From Sequoia sempervirens (taxonomy: Eukaryota; Streptophyta; Pinopsida; Cupressales; Cupressaceae): a stretch of 64,000 bases of DNA. The position numbers and the translations under genes were made by a program. The DNA is taken from positions 565,767,921 to 565,831,920 of the forward strand of contig VDFB02193867.1 of the NCBI GenBank assembly GCA_007258455.2, in the 5' to 3' direction. Positions 19,990 through 32,158 of this stretch are shown here, piece by piece (within the stretch, counting starts at the first letter, position 1; the number at the start of each line of letters is the position of its first letter). The notes below the pieces were generated by a model. It was not told where the DNA came from. It saw only the letters and a program-made list of their open reading frames with translations, and did no database searches.

Positions 19990-20623
19990 TGAGTTTCCTT
20001 AAGCATGTTACAAGTCTAGGGATTATTGTAGTCAGTTAAAATAGTGACCTCTTGTTTATTGACTAGAAATTTAAAACACTGATGATATGTCGAAGGTGTT
20101 GCTTGCATTTCATGTATCCATGGGCATCCCAGGAGTATGTTATATGCTATCTCTTTTTCTATAAACACTTGGAAAATATGTTTTTGACAATTGGTCCCAC
20201 TTGAATTGGTAGTACAATCATCCCCTTGGAAGAACTCTTCATCATATGCTTTTATTGTTATCTTTCTTCTAGCATCAATGGCGTTGTCAGAATAACCTAG
20301 TACATGAATTAGTTTTTAAGTACAAATATTTAATCTAGCTCTACCATCTATTAAGACATGCTTGACATGGTGTTTATTGATTAGAACCTCTATATGTAGG
20401 GCCACATTGTGTGGGTGATTTAGTGACACATCATCTTGTTTGGAGAATGACAGATAATGAGGTGTGGTCAGATGTCCCACCATAGCTTGAAATTGAAAGA
20501 AATCTAAATTATTGATTACCATAGTGGCCACTAGAGCCTGTTCTAGAACCTCCTTATGTGATGGTGAAATTTTTAGAAGTTCAAATATGGTCCATATCTG
20601 TGCGGGTATCTTTTGTAGTTGAT
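19990..20623 (-). pseudogene. Aspartic protease of element C
   Basis: The minus-strand frame 20651-20316 leads to VLIDGRARLNICT, where the Tat protease active site normally has D-G-G-A; the third residue is Arg here and the sequence continues with LNICT, a Tat hallmark. The core motif with ILLGCPWIHEM lies near 20130. In the same frame upstream the ORF is interrupted by DNA-transposon copy 2, so its N-terminal residues are transposon-derived. Confidence 0.7.
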
Positions 20624-21402
20624 GGGTATGTGCAAGATCATGATGGGACAAAAAGTGGCAATATGATGGGTATGCGGCTGATGACTACTTTTTTGCCCAA
20701 GATTAATGAAATGAAAAGGGTTTTTAAAGGAGATTCTCAGCTTCCCACCTATATAAATTATGCTTTACTTTGAATTTAATAAGTAATTATTATTCATTTT
20801 CTATTCAAATTATGACTAAAGTCCTGATTGATAGGCTAATTGAAAACATCTATAGCTTTCAAACGTATCACATTTTGAATCCAAAACATGCTGGCCACAT
20901 CTCTATGCTTCACATACTATAGGATTAAAAAAATTTGAATAAATCATGAAGTTTGACCAAGTTAAGGTGGTCACGATACACCTATAATTTTTAAATGTTG
21001 TAATAAAATTCATAATTAATTATTTATTTGGAAAAATTACAAAAAATATGCATCACATCGATGCATGAGTCCTCTACTTATATCTAAAATATTATAAAAA
21101 AATATTATCATTTTATTGTGGTCGTGGTGGTCGACAAACAATCCCACTTTTTATTTTTTGCCCCGGGAATTTAAGTACCTTCATTGAAATTTCAAATTTT
21201 CACCAAATAGATTTATTTAAAAAAAAAAAAACCTAGTAGTTTAGAAACTAAATTTAATTTGCTGTAGATTCTATTCTTACATATTTTTGAAATAATATAG
21301 ATAACTTATTCAAATTTTTACGTCAAGTTGCCTAACTTTGATTTTTCTAAATTTTTTGCCACTTAAGGGCTTGTTTTTTCCATGATGATCCTGCACATAC
21401 CC
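20624..21402 (+). mobile_element. Non-autonomous DNA transposon, copy 2 (779 bp)
   Basis: The same terminal inverted repeats as copy 1 are seen, starting GGGTATGTGCAAGATCATG and ending in GCACATACCC. It is flanked by TGAT on both sides (20620-20623 and 21403-21406). On the minus strand, removing the insertion with one TGAT copy restores an uninterrupted protease-region frame reading IIMDQLQKIPAQ. This proves both boundaries and the 4 bp duplication. Copies 1 and 2 are almost identical over long stretches, suggesting recent activity. Confidence 0.9.
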
Positions 21403-23241
21403 TGATCCATAATGATGTATTGATTTGAAGGGGGAGTAGTTATTTTAGATGAAACTCCTTTTAGTATCACTTTGGACTGCCCCCTTGTCATTGCATTAAT
21501 TGGTTGATTGTCTTGTCTTTCCTTAATTTTTATGACGTTGATTTCGTTGTCGAATATTTTTATGTTTTGGATTACGTTTAGGGATATAGTGTCATTGATG
21601 CTTATGTTATCTATTTGATTGTCAATGAAATTATTTTTCTCAACCTCAGAAATTCAAAGAATGGTGGTATCATAGATATAGTTTATACTTTTTCCTTTAT
21701 TGTTTGAAGAAGATTCTCTTTTTTTGTAGCTAGGTAAAGGATTTTTAAACACACTGTTATCGTTGTTTGTTTGATGTCCTTTGAAAAACACCTTTTTTGC
21801 TTCAATCAAGTCTTGTATCATATCTTTTAATTGCATACAGTCATTTGTTTTATGTCCTTTATTTTTTATGAAATTTGTAATAGTCAGCATTGTTCCACCA
21901 AGACGGTTTCACATTTGGCTCCCAATTTCTTACTTCTAGTGGGGTAATAAGTCTATTTGCAATAAGCTCTCTCATTGATGATTCCAAAGTTTTTCCTAAT
22001 GGTGTAAATCTCCATCGATTGGATTGTCTCTGATAGGATGGTGGTCGAGATTCTCCATTGTGTGGGTTATTGTTTTGAGTGGTACCTTGATTTTTGTTCT
22101 AGCTGTCATTTTGAATTTTTTTCATAGTTGTTGCCATCAAATTGAATACTAGTTTTGTATTTTGTGTGTCAGTAGTAACATCATTGTTTCCAGTATTTTT
22201 GTTTTTCTGCCAAAATTTAGGGTTGTCATTGTTTCTATAGTGATTTGAGGAATTTTTGTTGTTTGATTTATCATTGTAATGTTTAATTACTCCTCTATTG
22301 ACTAAGGCTTCTTCGATTTTAAGCCCATTCTCGATCACCTTTTCAAATGTTAGGGGACATTGCAGTTCTAGTCTATAACTTATGTCATCATTTAAGTTGT
22401 CGATAAATAATTCAATCTTTTCCTCTTCAGGTATAGATCGAGGATATCTAGCAAACAACTTTCACCAACATTGTAGGAATGATAGGAATGTCTCACCCTT
22501 CTTTTGTTTCATGTTGTACAAATCTTTTATGTTTACGTCATGTTGAATGTTGAAGGAGAATTGTGTGATAAATTTGTTAACTAGTTCTTCAAAGGATTGA
22601 ATCCCTGGTTATAATTTGGAGAACCATTCCATATAGTGACCTCCTAAGCTCTTTGGAAATAACCTCATTAGGTAAGTATCCTCTTTTGCAAACTCTAAAC
22701 TCATGGTTCTAAATTCCCTCACATGGTCAACTGGATATGTTTTTCCATTGTACTTGTCATATTTTGGGAATTTAGAATGTCTAGGGAAGGGTATCGTGTC
22801 TACACATGGATGAAAAGGATAAGGAAAAATGTCCTATAATGAATACGTCTTTGTGGTTCCCTTTTGCATATCCTAAATTTGTTGTTGTAAAGTTTGCATT
22901 TGACATGTTAGAGAAACCACTTGATCTATGTCTTGCATGTTGTGTGGTTCAGTTTGAGTTGTTCTAGGTGTTTCCTTTAATCGATTAATGTCAAAATATT
23001 TTGAATTTTTTGCACCTAATTCTACTAGCATCAAGAGGTATTTTTCCATGTCTTGTTGCAAGACTTTTTCCATGAATTTGTGAAAATTTGGATCTTGTGC
23101 CATTTGGATATCTTCTTGGGTTATTTCATTTGTACTATTTTGATGTAACCTGTGAAAGGGATTTTCTTCCACCATGACATTTGATGTTTCAATTTCCTTT
23201 TCCCTAAGTTTATGTCTTTGTAACCTTGTCAAAATTGGCAT
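21403..23241 (-). pseudogene. gag: Gag of element C
   Basis: Starting at ATG 23241 (MPILTRLQRHK), the minus-strand protein has an N-terminal helical part, then the capsid domain around 22800-22400 with stops, then KLFARYPRSIPEEEKIELF and a Gln-free Asn/Lys-rich segment (22458-22099). At 21890-21654 comes a Tat-type zinc-binding motif, with KNKGHKTNDCMQLKDMI. The stops and frame changes make it non-functional. It would form the particle and bind RNA. Confidence 0.78.
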
Positions 23242-25783
23242 ACAAGTGTTTTTCTTTTCTCACTAAACTTTGATCTTCTATTTTTGAGAGTTAGTTGGAT
23301 TTTTTAAGAAAGTCAAATAGGATGATATATCCTATTGATGAGACCAAGTTAAAATTTTGATTATTGTGTTTCGTTTCGTGATTGTAGGATGATAAAATCT
23401 TGATAATGAAACTTAACTCAATAACCAAGATGTGTTGTTTGATAATTTTACAATTTATAGTTTGGAAGATCTGGGTTTAACTTTGAAAAGAATTTTGACT
23501 TGTAGGATCCTATTTGTTTCAGGTTTAAGACAATGTCTTGCTTGTGAAAAAAAAAATTTCTAGTAAAAACCTGAGTTTTTGATGTCAAAAGTTTGATAGA
23601 GGTTTCCCCAAGCTCTCTATTTTTCTGTTTAGTGGATGCACTATTATAGAGGGAAGAAGTGTTAATACAGATTGTGGATGCACTAAAAGATAAGGTAAAA
23701 GCATTGTCAAACAGGGTGAATGCACTACAATAGACTGCATATGCACTAAGACAATGGTAATTTCTGATACTAGTAAATATTTTGACAGATTGTAGATATG
23801 TTGTAATGTTTTTCAGATGCACTGAAATAGACTATGTAGGCGCTAATTGGCTAGCAAATGTGCTAAAATATAGTGTATATGTGCTACAATACATGGAAGA
23901 TGCACTAAGACACTAGGATTTCTGACACTAGTAAATTTTGGTTATAGTCAGTAGATGTGCTACAAAAGTTTTTAGAAGCACTAAAATAGACTGCAAATGT
24001 GCTATTTGAACTATGGATGAGCTAAAAGATAGTGCAAATGCGCTAAAACAGATAGTGTAAGCGTTGTTTTAGGATTCCACAATGTTGTCTAATTTTCTTC
24101 TTTGTGAAGGGGATAATTTTTGGGGTACTTTGACATGCTATTTCTATTGGTAAATCTTTGATTTTGATGACAAGCCTAATTTTTACCAAATTTTCCTCTA
24201 TTGTATGAATTGATTTGGCTTGTTGGAATAAGTTTTATTACTGGTTGTGGGATGGATGATTGACGAATAGGTTGACTATGATTATGCTTTTCTGAAAGAG
24301 CTCTTCTTTGGAAATAAGCTTGTGAATATAAAGGTTCTAAAGCAAAATCCTCAGTATATCCCCTAGCAAAGTCGTGAAACCTATGGATGAAAATTCTATG
24401 TTGAAGCAAAACTTTTCTAATTTGATATAAAAACTATCTTCTTTCCAAAAGTTTTTTCTAAGTTGTTTCTTTGATTTCTTGACTCTTTTTGCAAGGGATT
24501 TCTTGACAAAGCTTGTGGATTTATTTTTAAGTCCTAGAATCTAAAATAGTGTATGTTCAAGAATCAAACATGATCCTTCTTGATTTTCACTAGTTTTTGA
24601 AAAAGAATATACTTCAAGAAGACTCACTCTTAAGGTCAAAAGGTCATCGTTATACTCAAACAACCCACATCTTAAAATTGCATCGAATCACATAGTTGTG
24701 TCACCCCCTAGAGGGCATTTGTGTTTTTGTCTTTTCCAAGCATGTACTCAAAGTTATATTTCTCAATTCCTTGAGCAAACGGTCTTTGGCAATTATATGG
24801 TGAGTGTCTTAGGGGTAGATTCTTCCCTCCGCTTGCACTGTTGAGTATTACAATGTTCAAAAACTGACAAGTTAGATTCTACACTATGTTTCATAGATAG
24901 GGTTTCCATTCGGAGCAAAAAATGATAAACTCCCTCAAGAGACCTGCCAATCTTTAGAACAAATATTTTTGGGATGGTTATCTTGCACACTTCTGGTAAA
25001 TGAGGGTTTACCCATATTTACTTTTATTTTACAGTGGCTTGGAAAACCTAGCTTTGGTTTGTTCCCACTCAGGTCATTCCCATAGGGTGAGTACTTTTTC
25101 CCACTACGACATGGCTTCTAAAGGATTTAATAAAGCATGAAATGCATGAAATTAAAGGATGAGTATGGCATTTTGATCACCCATTTAAGGGGAGAGCATA
25201 GGCCTATCACTGCATAATCATAGTAGAGAAATGTTCAATTCTTGAAGCCCAAATGACGATTTTCTATTCACAGTGAAGATTTTGTTTCACAAAAGATATG
25301 ATGTTAATTCTAATCCAAAATAGCAAATGTGTGATGACTACCCTAGGATTGTTTCATTTTAGTCCAAATGAAAAAATATGAAATTACTAGACACGATCGT
25401 GCCGGATCTAGATAAAAAATTACAGATGCAATATAATAGAGGTTATAAGTGCCACTTAAATGATCAGAAGTGCTGCAGAAAGTATTGGAAGCACTGCAAA
25501 ATTTTTCAAAAGCACTACAAAATTTGTCAGAAGTGCTCCAAAATTTTTCGGATGTGCTAAAATAGATTGTAACATAGAACAATCAACTGTGTTGTCAGTT
25601 TCTGGTCAATGCACTAAAACAAATCATAGAAGCGCTATAGTTTTCATTGGATATTGTAAAACATTAGAAGTGCTAAAGTTTTTGTCAGATGCATTGTAAA
25701 ATCCCTTAGTCATGCTAAAAGAAAACACACTAGAAAATTATATGAACACTTTTCAAAAAAATTGTTAAAACATGAGGTTAGAG
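23242..25783 (-). other. 5' leader of element C with degenerate short repeats
   Basis: About 2.5 kb without a recognised gene lies between primer site and gag. Bases 23620-24070 and 25440-25720 contain many degenerate copies of a motif that reads TAGYGCA on the minus strand (GTGCTA or GCACTA on the plus strand), spaced about 20-30 bases apart. An unrecognised minus-strand frame of 77 codons lies at 24409-24176. Confidence 0.6.
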
Positions 25784-25801
25784 GCCCCACAGTGGGCGCC
25801 A
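25784..25801 (-). promoter_or_regulatory. Primer binding site of element C, complementary to tRNA-Lys
   Basis: The minus strand reads TGGCGCCCACTGTGGGGC, matching the tRNA-Lys (CUU) primer-site pattern TGGCGCCCACNGTGGGGC with little deviation. It lies three bases after the LTR end. It fixes the direction of the element and the left end of the LTR. Confidence 0.85.
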
Positions 25802-25804
25802 AAA

Positions 25805-26890
25805 TGTAAGTGTGCCATAAGTATGTGTAAATAACTGGAAACACTTCTTAATAAGACATTATATCAAAGATTTAGAAGCAATTAAACTAATTTAAAACCA
25901 TAAATCTACTGAAAGTATCAGACTATTGTTCCCTATCTCTAAAGGTTTATCAAGTCATGGGACTCTCCGATTTGGTAAGCATTGTGACTGTTAAAATGCC
26001 AATCTAGAGAATGAGATGCTGCTAAATGCAATAATCTAATGATTGATAATGATTTATAGATGATATGATGAAGCTACTATAATCTATGCTGACATGAATA
26101 TGATAAAAGGAAGCTATAGTAATCTATGTTGCATACATGGTATTTATTCTACGCTATGATGCTATGATTGCTAAATGATATTTCTATTGCTATGATTGCT
26201 TGATTGCTTGATTGTTATTCCTATAGAGTAAGTTTGTACAAATTTGGGATCCATTTCTTGTTTCAAAAGGATGTATTTATAGACTTCATGGCAACACATT
26301 TGCAAAGGGCAGCAAAACAAAGGCTTGGATCTGATCTAGAGGATTTGAATGGTGAGAGATGAAGAAGTTTGAGCTGATCATGGGGGTTGTTCCTCCCCAT
26401 GAAAACATATGGCCAAATGATAGGAAGAATCAGAGGCAGAAGATTGAAGAGGGTTTCTTGCAAGTTTTTCTCCAAATCTTTCCCATGAATTCCAGTTGTA
26501 TTAATTACATATTTCATATATAATTTTATTAGTGAGTGAATAGAGGAAATTGCTTTTATGCCTTTATTTGAATTTTTGATTTATTCAAATTAGCAAAGGA
26601 GAATAAATGATTTAATAAATCAAACTATAGAAATTTGTTTATTAAATAAATATAGAAAGAGATATGATAATTAAACAACAAAGTATTTAGTTAAGATAAA
26701 ATCATGTGATTAAGATCGAATAAATGAATAAATATAGAAGAAATAATAATGATAATAATAGAAGAATTAAAAGTGATCTATATAAATAAATATTTCTATT
26801 TATTTATTAAGTAGATGAATTTAGGGTTAATTAATCAGATAAATCATATTTAATTAATTATATTCTCTAGACCATTTTTAGGTGTATACA
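25805..26890 (-). repeat. 5' LTR of element C
   Basis: On the minus strand it starts TGTATACACC at 26890 and ends CTTACA at 25805, giving TG...CA ends and 1086 bases. The start TGTATACACCTAAAA is also found at the LTR of D1 (ending 49055). A TATA box, CTATAAATAC, is seen on the minus strand at about 26282-26273, and similar boxes occur at the matching place in the D1 and D2 LTRs. This LTR would act as promoter and polyadenylation region. Confidence 0.82.
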
Positions 26891-28668
26891 GTATTCTTAG
26901 TAAAATGGGTGAGCCAAGCACTCCAGTCACACCAGTTAGAAGGTCTAGCAGGTTAAGTATATAGGAACCTTTGGTGTATGAACCCATTGCGAAACTTGGT
27001 GCAAGGGAGATTCCAACTATTCTAAAAGGAAAGAGGAGTGTTTGGAAGAAGGCTGAGAAAATTACTTTCCATAGTACTTATAAATTGAGAAATAGGACTA
27101 TTTCAGAAGAATTAGTCAAGCTTAGAGGAAAAAGGCTTATTAAGCCTGCGAAGGAAGTGGAGAAAGAAAGTGGTGGTTCTAGGGTTTTTCAAGGGAAGCA
27201 TGATCATGTTCCCATAGAAGTTTTTGACAACTCTTCAAGTGACGAAGGAGGAACGATCCCTGATTGTGGCCCTTGTCTTATTTCCCTAGTGCCCTATGGT
27301 GATTCTAAAGAAGAGGTGATAGTAGCCACTCCAATTTTGGTCAAGAAACCAGGTTGGTGTGTCTACTCAACCGTTGACAGGGTTGGGTATCACCCACTTT
27401 TCCCTATGATGTGGCATTTGTTTTTTTGGACTCTTGTGTTGACTTGACTCTTTTGTGGCTGGTTCGTTGGTATGTGTAGTTGGTACTGATGGTGACTTCC
27501 CTAGTTTTAGCATGAACATGCTAATTGTGATGGTGACACTTTTGTAGGGTTGGCTTGCTTCTTTTCGACCAATCGTGTGGTGCCCATTTCATCTTATGCT
27601 TTCCCGGGTGAGGTATGATTAAATATAATGGCCCCAGAGGTGACCCTAATGATGGTGAAATTAACTTTTAAATGTTTATGAAATGTAACTACATTTGAGC
27701 CAAAGGCTTGTTGCTCCCTTGTGCTATAAAAGGGATTTCATTTCTCATTGCAAGGCATTTTGAAATTTTGAGTCCAGTACATGGTCTAGGTAGAAATTAG
27801 GTATAGAATGAATATATTACATAATATTAATGAATAGAATAGTAGAATCGTCTTGGGTTTGAGTCTTATATGTAATCGTCTTTAAGTGGTTTTATGCAAA
27901 TTATTGATATAAATAAAAATCTTATCTCTGAAATATTTACTCTCCTATTGTAAATTTCTACAATTTCTACAAATCATAAATGAAAATATCAAGGGTATTA
28001 TTGTTTATCTTCAATTGTCAATTGAATGTGTGTCCTTATTTTTACGTTGACTCAAAGGGTTTAATTAAATGCTCAAATAGGGTCACAAATTTGTGAGAAT
28101 TTGCAAAGGATTTGATAAGAAGTCATGTTTTAGAAATTGTGAGTTTTCAGATTGCAAGGCATTATGAAAGTAATCCATTATTGTAAGGGTTAAAGAATTT
28201 GTGTATTCTGGTTATTGCATATTCGACTCCATTGCCCAATTGATGAAACCATAGTATGTTTGTTATAAATATTTGTAATTGAATATTTTGATGATTTAAC
28301 CGACCATGGATTTAGAATGAGAACACAATTCACTTAAAATATTTCACTCATGAAGCATGTGTTTGAAATACTTCCCTATTCCTAGTAAATAAATGATTAT
28401 TTACTTAAAAATAAGCTAAATCTTTAGTGGACTCTATTTATTTACAAGTTATAGGAACCAATCTATGTTTGGAAGTGTTATCCATCAAAAAGATCTCAAT
28501 GAACACCATAAGGAAAACCCTCCTAGGTCTCACCGAGCCTAAAGTGAAGGAGTAAAGATCATAAATTAGTTTACTCGTTACGTTGGCCATTCATCTTAAG
28601 GATTCTTGATTATAGGAGTTGGCTATTCTTTAGAGAACTCTAAGGGTGTACTAGAAAAAATACCAACA
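26891..28668 (+). repeat. 5' LTR of element E
   Basis: It is colinear with 33897-35638. It ends CCAACA at 28668. The promoter motif CTATAAAAGGG lies at about 27724-27734, and the same box is at 34711 in the 3' LTR, so the U3 part is about 830 bases long. An ORF lies within U3. Confidence 0.8.
26905..27447 (+). pseudogene. ORF inside U3 of the 5' LTR of element E
   Basis: The frame starts ATG at 26905 (MGEPSTPVTPVRRSSRLS), has a TAG at about 26959, then is open from 26971 to 27447 (158 codons). The N-terminus is Pro/Thr and Arg/Ser-rich, with RRSSRLS. It is followed by a Lys/Arg-rich central part and an acidic Ser/Asp stretch. The 3' LTR copy has Gln at the place of the TAG, while the 5' copy has Trp at a place where the 3' copy has TGA; the stops therefore differ and the ancestral frame was open. 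I do not recognise the protein. Confidence 0.6.
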
Positions 28669-28671
28669 AAA

Positions 28672-28689
28672 TGACAACTCTACTAGGGA
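28672..28689 (+). promoter_or_regulatory. Primer binding site of element E, tRNA-Arg-like
   Basis: TGACAACTCTACTAGGGA lies three bases after the LTR end. Against the tRNA-Arg primer-site pattern TGGCGACTCYRCTGGGGA it shows mainly G-to-A changes, as expected from cytosine-methylation decay on the other strand. Confidence 0.65.
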
Positions 28690-29294
28690 GAAGTAGAGAA
28701 ATGTTCATTTGCATAGAGTCAATTTTTTGGCGGATTTGACCATTTTGTTTAAATAATTAAGAAGTCCTTGGACCTGGAAAAGGTTTTGTTGCAACAAAGA
28801 TCAAAGGATTTAAGTGTCAGTCTACTACTGGAGAAGACCTAGAATGAGATTTATTTTTGAAAGAGCTTCATATTGTTTGAAGTTTATTCCTCTGTTTAAG
28901 CAACTTGTTAAAGATGTGAAGAAAATTTCCAAATCAGCAAAATGTCTAATCAGGAAAATGAGATGAAATAGCTGCTGCAAGTTTCCAAGTATTCTCATAA
29001 ATTTTTAAAGAAAGTGTTATTCTATTTAAAAGAAAATTATGAGAAGGCTTATGTACTTAAGATCTAAATGATTCTCTATTAGGTGAAGTATCACTAAATG
29101 AGGGAATAATAATAATGATAATTAGTATGTTTTCTGCAAATTTATGTACTATCATGAAGAAGCATGTCATATCTTAAGATCTTGAGCAAGAGATTTGCAT
29201 TGTAAAGGCTTAAGGTTATATTTACAGAAAGAACTTTAGTTTCCTTAAATGCAATTATAAAATAGATCTTATAAGGTTTGTAAAAGAGTACAAA
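28690..29294 (+). other. 5' leader of element E
   Basis: AT-rich sequence with no recognised coding potential or repeat lies between primer site and gag-like ORF. Confidence 0.6.
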
Positions 29295-30010
29295 ATGCAT
29301 TACCAACCTATGCATTCTAATGGAGACTCCTTGTCACATCAAAGGAATTTCAGTACCAAAAGGTATAGGTCCATTAATTTTGGTAATATTTGTGGTTATC
29401 TAAATGTTGTACCACCTAATATCAGAGATAAGGTGCCAAAGTTTAATGGAAAAAAGTTTGAGTCAGCAAGCAAACATCTACAGTTTGCTGATATGATGGG
29501 GGATTATGAATTAGATTTTGAGGATGTCATCATGAAGTTGTTTGTTCAGTCTTTAAAAGGATATGCTAGAGACTAGTTTTCTTTTTTACCAACATCTTCT
29601 ATACATTCCTGGGTTGAATTTAAAATAATGTTCATGGAACAATTTTGTGAGAGTAAATCCGAATGTAGTAAGGAAAAATTTCATGGAGATCCATAGAAGT
29701 AGAGTTGAGTTGATCCCTACTTTCAATCTTAGATTTGCGAAAGCTATAAGGGATATCCCTGAAAATATGAGACCAAATGATGTTGAATAATTGGTTATGT
29801 ATCTTGGTGCATTTGAAAACAAGATGGGTTACTTGTTAAGGGATAAAGAGCCTACCACACTACATCAAGCATATCAAATTATCATGAATATTCAAAAAAA
29901 ATTGAAGTATTCAATCATGAAAGGACATTTAGCGACTAGTGTGGATGGACCAATTACATTTCATGCAAATAAACAAAATGTACCAAGTAGTAAGAATTTT
30001 TAAAAAAATA
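29295..30010 (+). pseudogene. gag: Gag-like ORF of element E
   Basis: The ORF starts at ATG 29295 and is open to a TAG at 29574 (93 codons), then continues after shifts to about 30003. It holds VPKFNGKKFESASKHL, LFVQSLKGYARD and, after the stop, a segment with SSIHSWVEFKIMF, which together form the Gag capsid signature of plant Ty3/gypsy elements. No zinc knuckle was found. A particle protein of its own, or a relic, is possible. Confidence 0.7.
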
Positions 30011-30555
30011 AGTGTGTCTTTGCTATTGTATTATCTACGTCACCACAAAGTGTAGACCTTAGTCAAATCCCATCTACGCATCAACAAAATTCAAGCAAAA
30101 TTGATCAAAAGTTTCTTGTTAGGAGGTTGTATGAAATAAAGAGGTATGGAGGAGAATCAACTTATGAATTATTTTCATGAATTTTGGATTTCTTGATAGA
30201 GGTACCGAAGAGTGTTAGACCTAGTGATTCAATATGAATTGACCTGTTTTGTGAGGTTAACAAACCAAGGTTAAGTAAACTACCAGATGACTTGAAACCT
30301 CATGGTTTTGATCAAATGGTTGACTGGATAAGGATGATAGAGGAAATTAAATATGATTATGTGTAGCGTGTGATACCCTAGAATGTAGCCAGTGGCTACC
30401 ATGATAAGGAGGATCAAAAGATGGTGCAAGTAGGTCGAGAGCATGTATGAGAGTATGAACAACTCATTGATGACTGTTGTCATTTCACAAGAAACATAGA
30501 TACAAATCCATATAGTAATGGTGAGGATAAAGATACATAGTATGAGGACAAAGAA

Positions 30556-32158
30556 ATGGTGCATGATTTCCATCCTTGCGTCGTCTTGGATTGTGCACAA
30601 ATACAAGGGATGCAAGGGGAAGTCCCACATCTTGATTTTCTTAGGGAAAATGATGCAAAAATGAGTGGCCAAGGTGATGAAATTGAACTTGGTCGGTCCT
30701 CTATTGATTATATTTCTTTTTATGAAATGAAGATGGAATCTATGGCTTCAAATAGTGGATATATGGATAGCATTGAAAGGGTGTACTTTCTTGGGATTGA
30801 ACAATCTTTTTCATGTGAAGAGTTCTTAGAATGTGGATCAATAATCTTGAATATAGATGATGAAGATTATGTTGAGAATATTTCTCTTTGCTCTTCAAGT
30901 GATTACAGTGACTTTGAGTGCATTGATGATTCTATAGATTGGGATCCTCATGCAGAGAAGGAATAGATGTATGTGGCAACAATGAAGGTGTGGTAGAATC
31001 CCCTATATAATTAACCCTCACCAGTATGTGAGATGATAAATGATGATCCCTACTCATGTAGGAATAATCCACTCTTTGTTGAAGATCCTGATGAGTTCTT
31101 GACAAGTACCACTTGTGAATATGTTGGAAATGGTACAAATCAGACAACAAAAAATGAAGACTAGGCTGAAATTAAGGTTTTTGATTATATCCTTGAGGGT
31201 GGTAACCTTGATTCAACAACTCCTCAGTCATAGGAATGATGCAGTGGTGCAAGTATTGGTGAAGTCACTTTCCCACAAGTGAATGAACAAACTATATTTG
31301 ATGATAACCAAGAGTGTGATTCATACTTATTGTTAATTAAATGTGATAGTTGCTCACAAGGTGAAGAATTTAGAAGATAAAGATGTCATTTCCCATGGTG
31401 GAAATCCTCAATACAGTGCTAGTGTTGAGGGAGATGTACATGGACATACCCATTTTCCCATGGTACCTAGATATGCACTTGAAATAGTGGTTGAATGGTC
31501 AGCCATACATGATAATGGAGATGACATATTCATGGATGAAGAGAGGAGCCTATTATTGAATGATCAATTTGTGCACCCGGATAGGCACATTGGTCCTGAA
31601 GTAGCACTGCTGCATGTTGATGAGAATTTTTTTTAAGAATCTTCAAATTGTTTTGGTATTGCATAATTATTTGATCTATATGAGGAGAAACTTAGGGGTT
31701 CACATAGTATGAAGTGTGATATTAATCAAGGTGAATGTGCACTTGAATTCTTTGTAGATGGCCCTCATCTTCTAGACCTTATCAGGGATATGTTTCCATC
31801 TAATGAGGATAATACTCATGTCAAGAACAATGAAGGTGTGGCTGAATATGAACCTTTTCTCTTTGATATTTCAAAAGCATGGCCCAACATACAACAAAGT
31901 GTCTATGAAGGATTTCAATTTGATGTACAAATTGAATGTGATGTTAAAATTCATGATAAAGTGGAATATGAATGTTTTATTTTTCCAACTCAATTGGATG
32001 AGCCTATAGTGGAACAGGTTGATGAGCAAGACAATTTCATAGTAAGTGGAATTGATGGTGTCAATTATAATGATACTAGTTGTTCAAAAATTCTTAACAC
32101 ACATGTTGATCCATTCCAAGCAGAACAGGAAAAAGGTTATGATAGAGGAAAGAATTAG
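30556..32158 (+). pseudogene. Acidic ORF region of element E, unrecognised
   Basis: Open stretches at 30556-30966, 31343-31636 and 31709-32158 share a strongly acidic Asp/Glu-rich composition with many aromatic residues; weaker sense in between suggests one long frame of around 500 codons before decay. No protease, RT, RNase H or integrase motif is visible. Its place is where pol would be. I do not recognise it. Codon use is AT-rich, like its neighbours. Confidence 0.5.

Larger units (their letters stand above)
12674..26890 (-). mobile_element. Element C: Tat-type LTR retrotransposon, minus strand, 3' LTR missing at the gap
   Basis: Read on the minus strand, the order is LTR (26890-25805), tRNA-Lys primer site, long leader, gag, protease, RT, degenerate gypsy RNase H, archaeal-type RNase H, integrase, then a 3' region holding an ORF in the opposite sense. 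The 3' LTR should lie left of 12674 but is lost in the gap. Two DNA-transposon copies lie inside it. The right end abuts the first bases of the LTR of element E. Confidence 0.85.
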
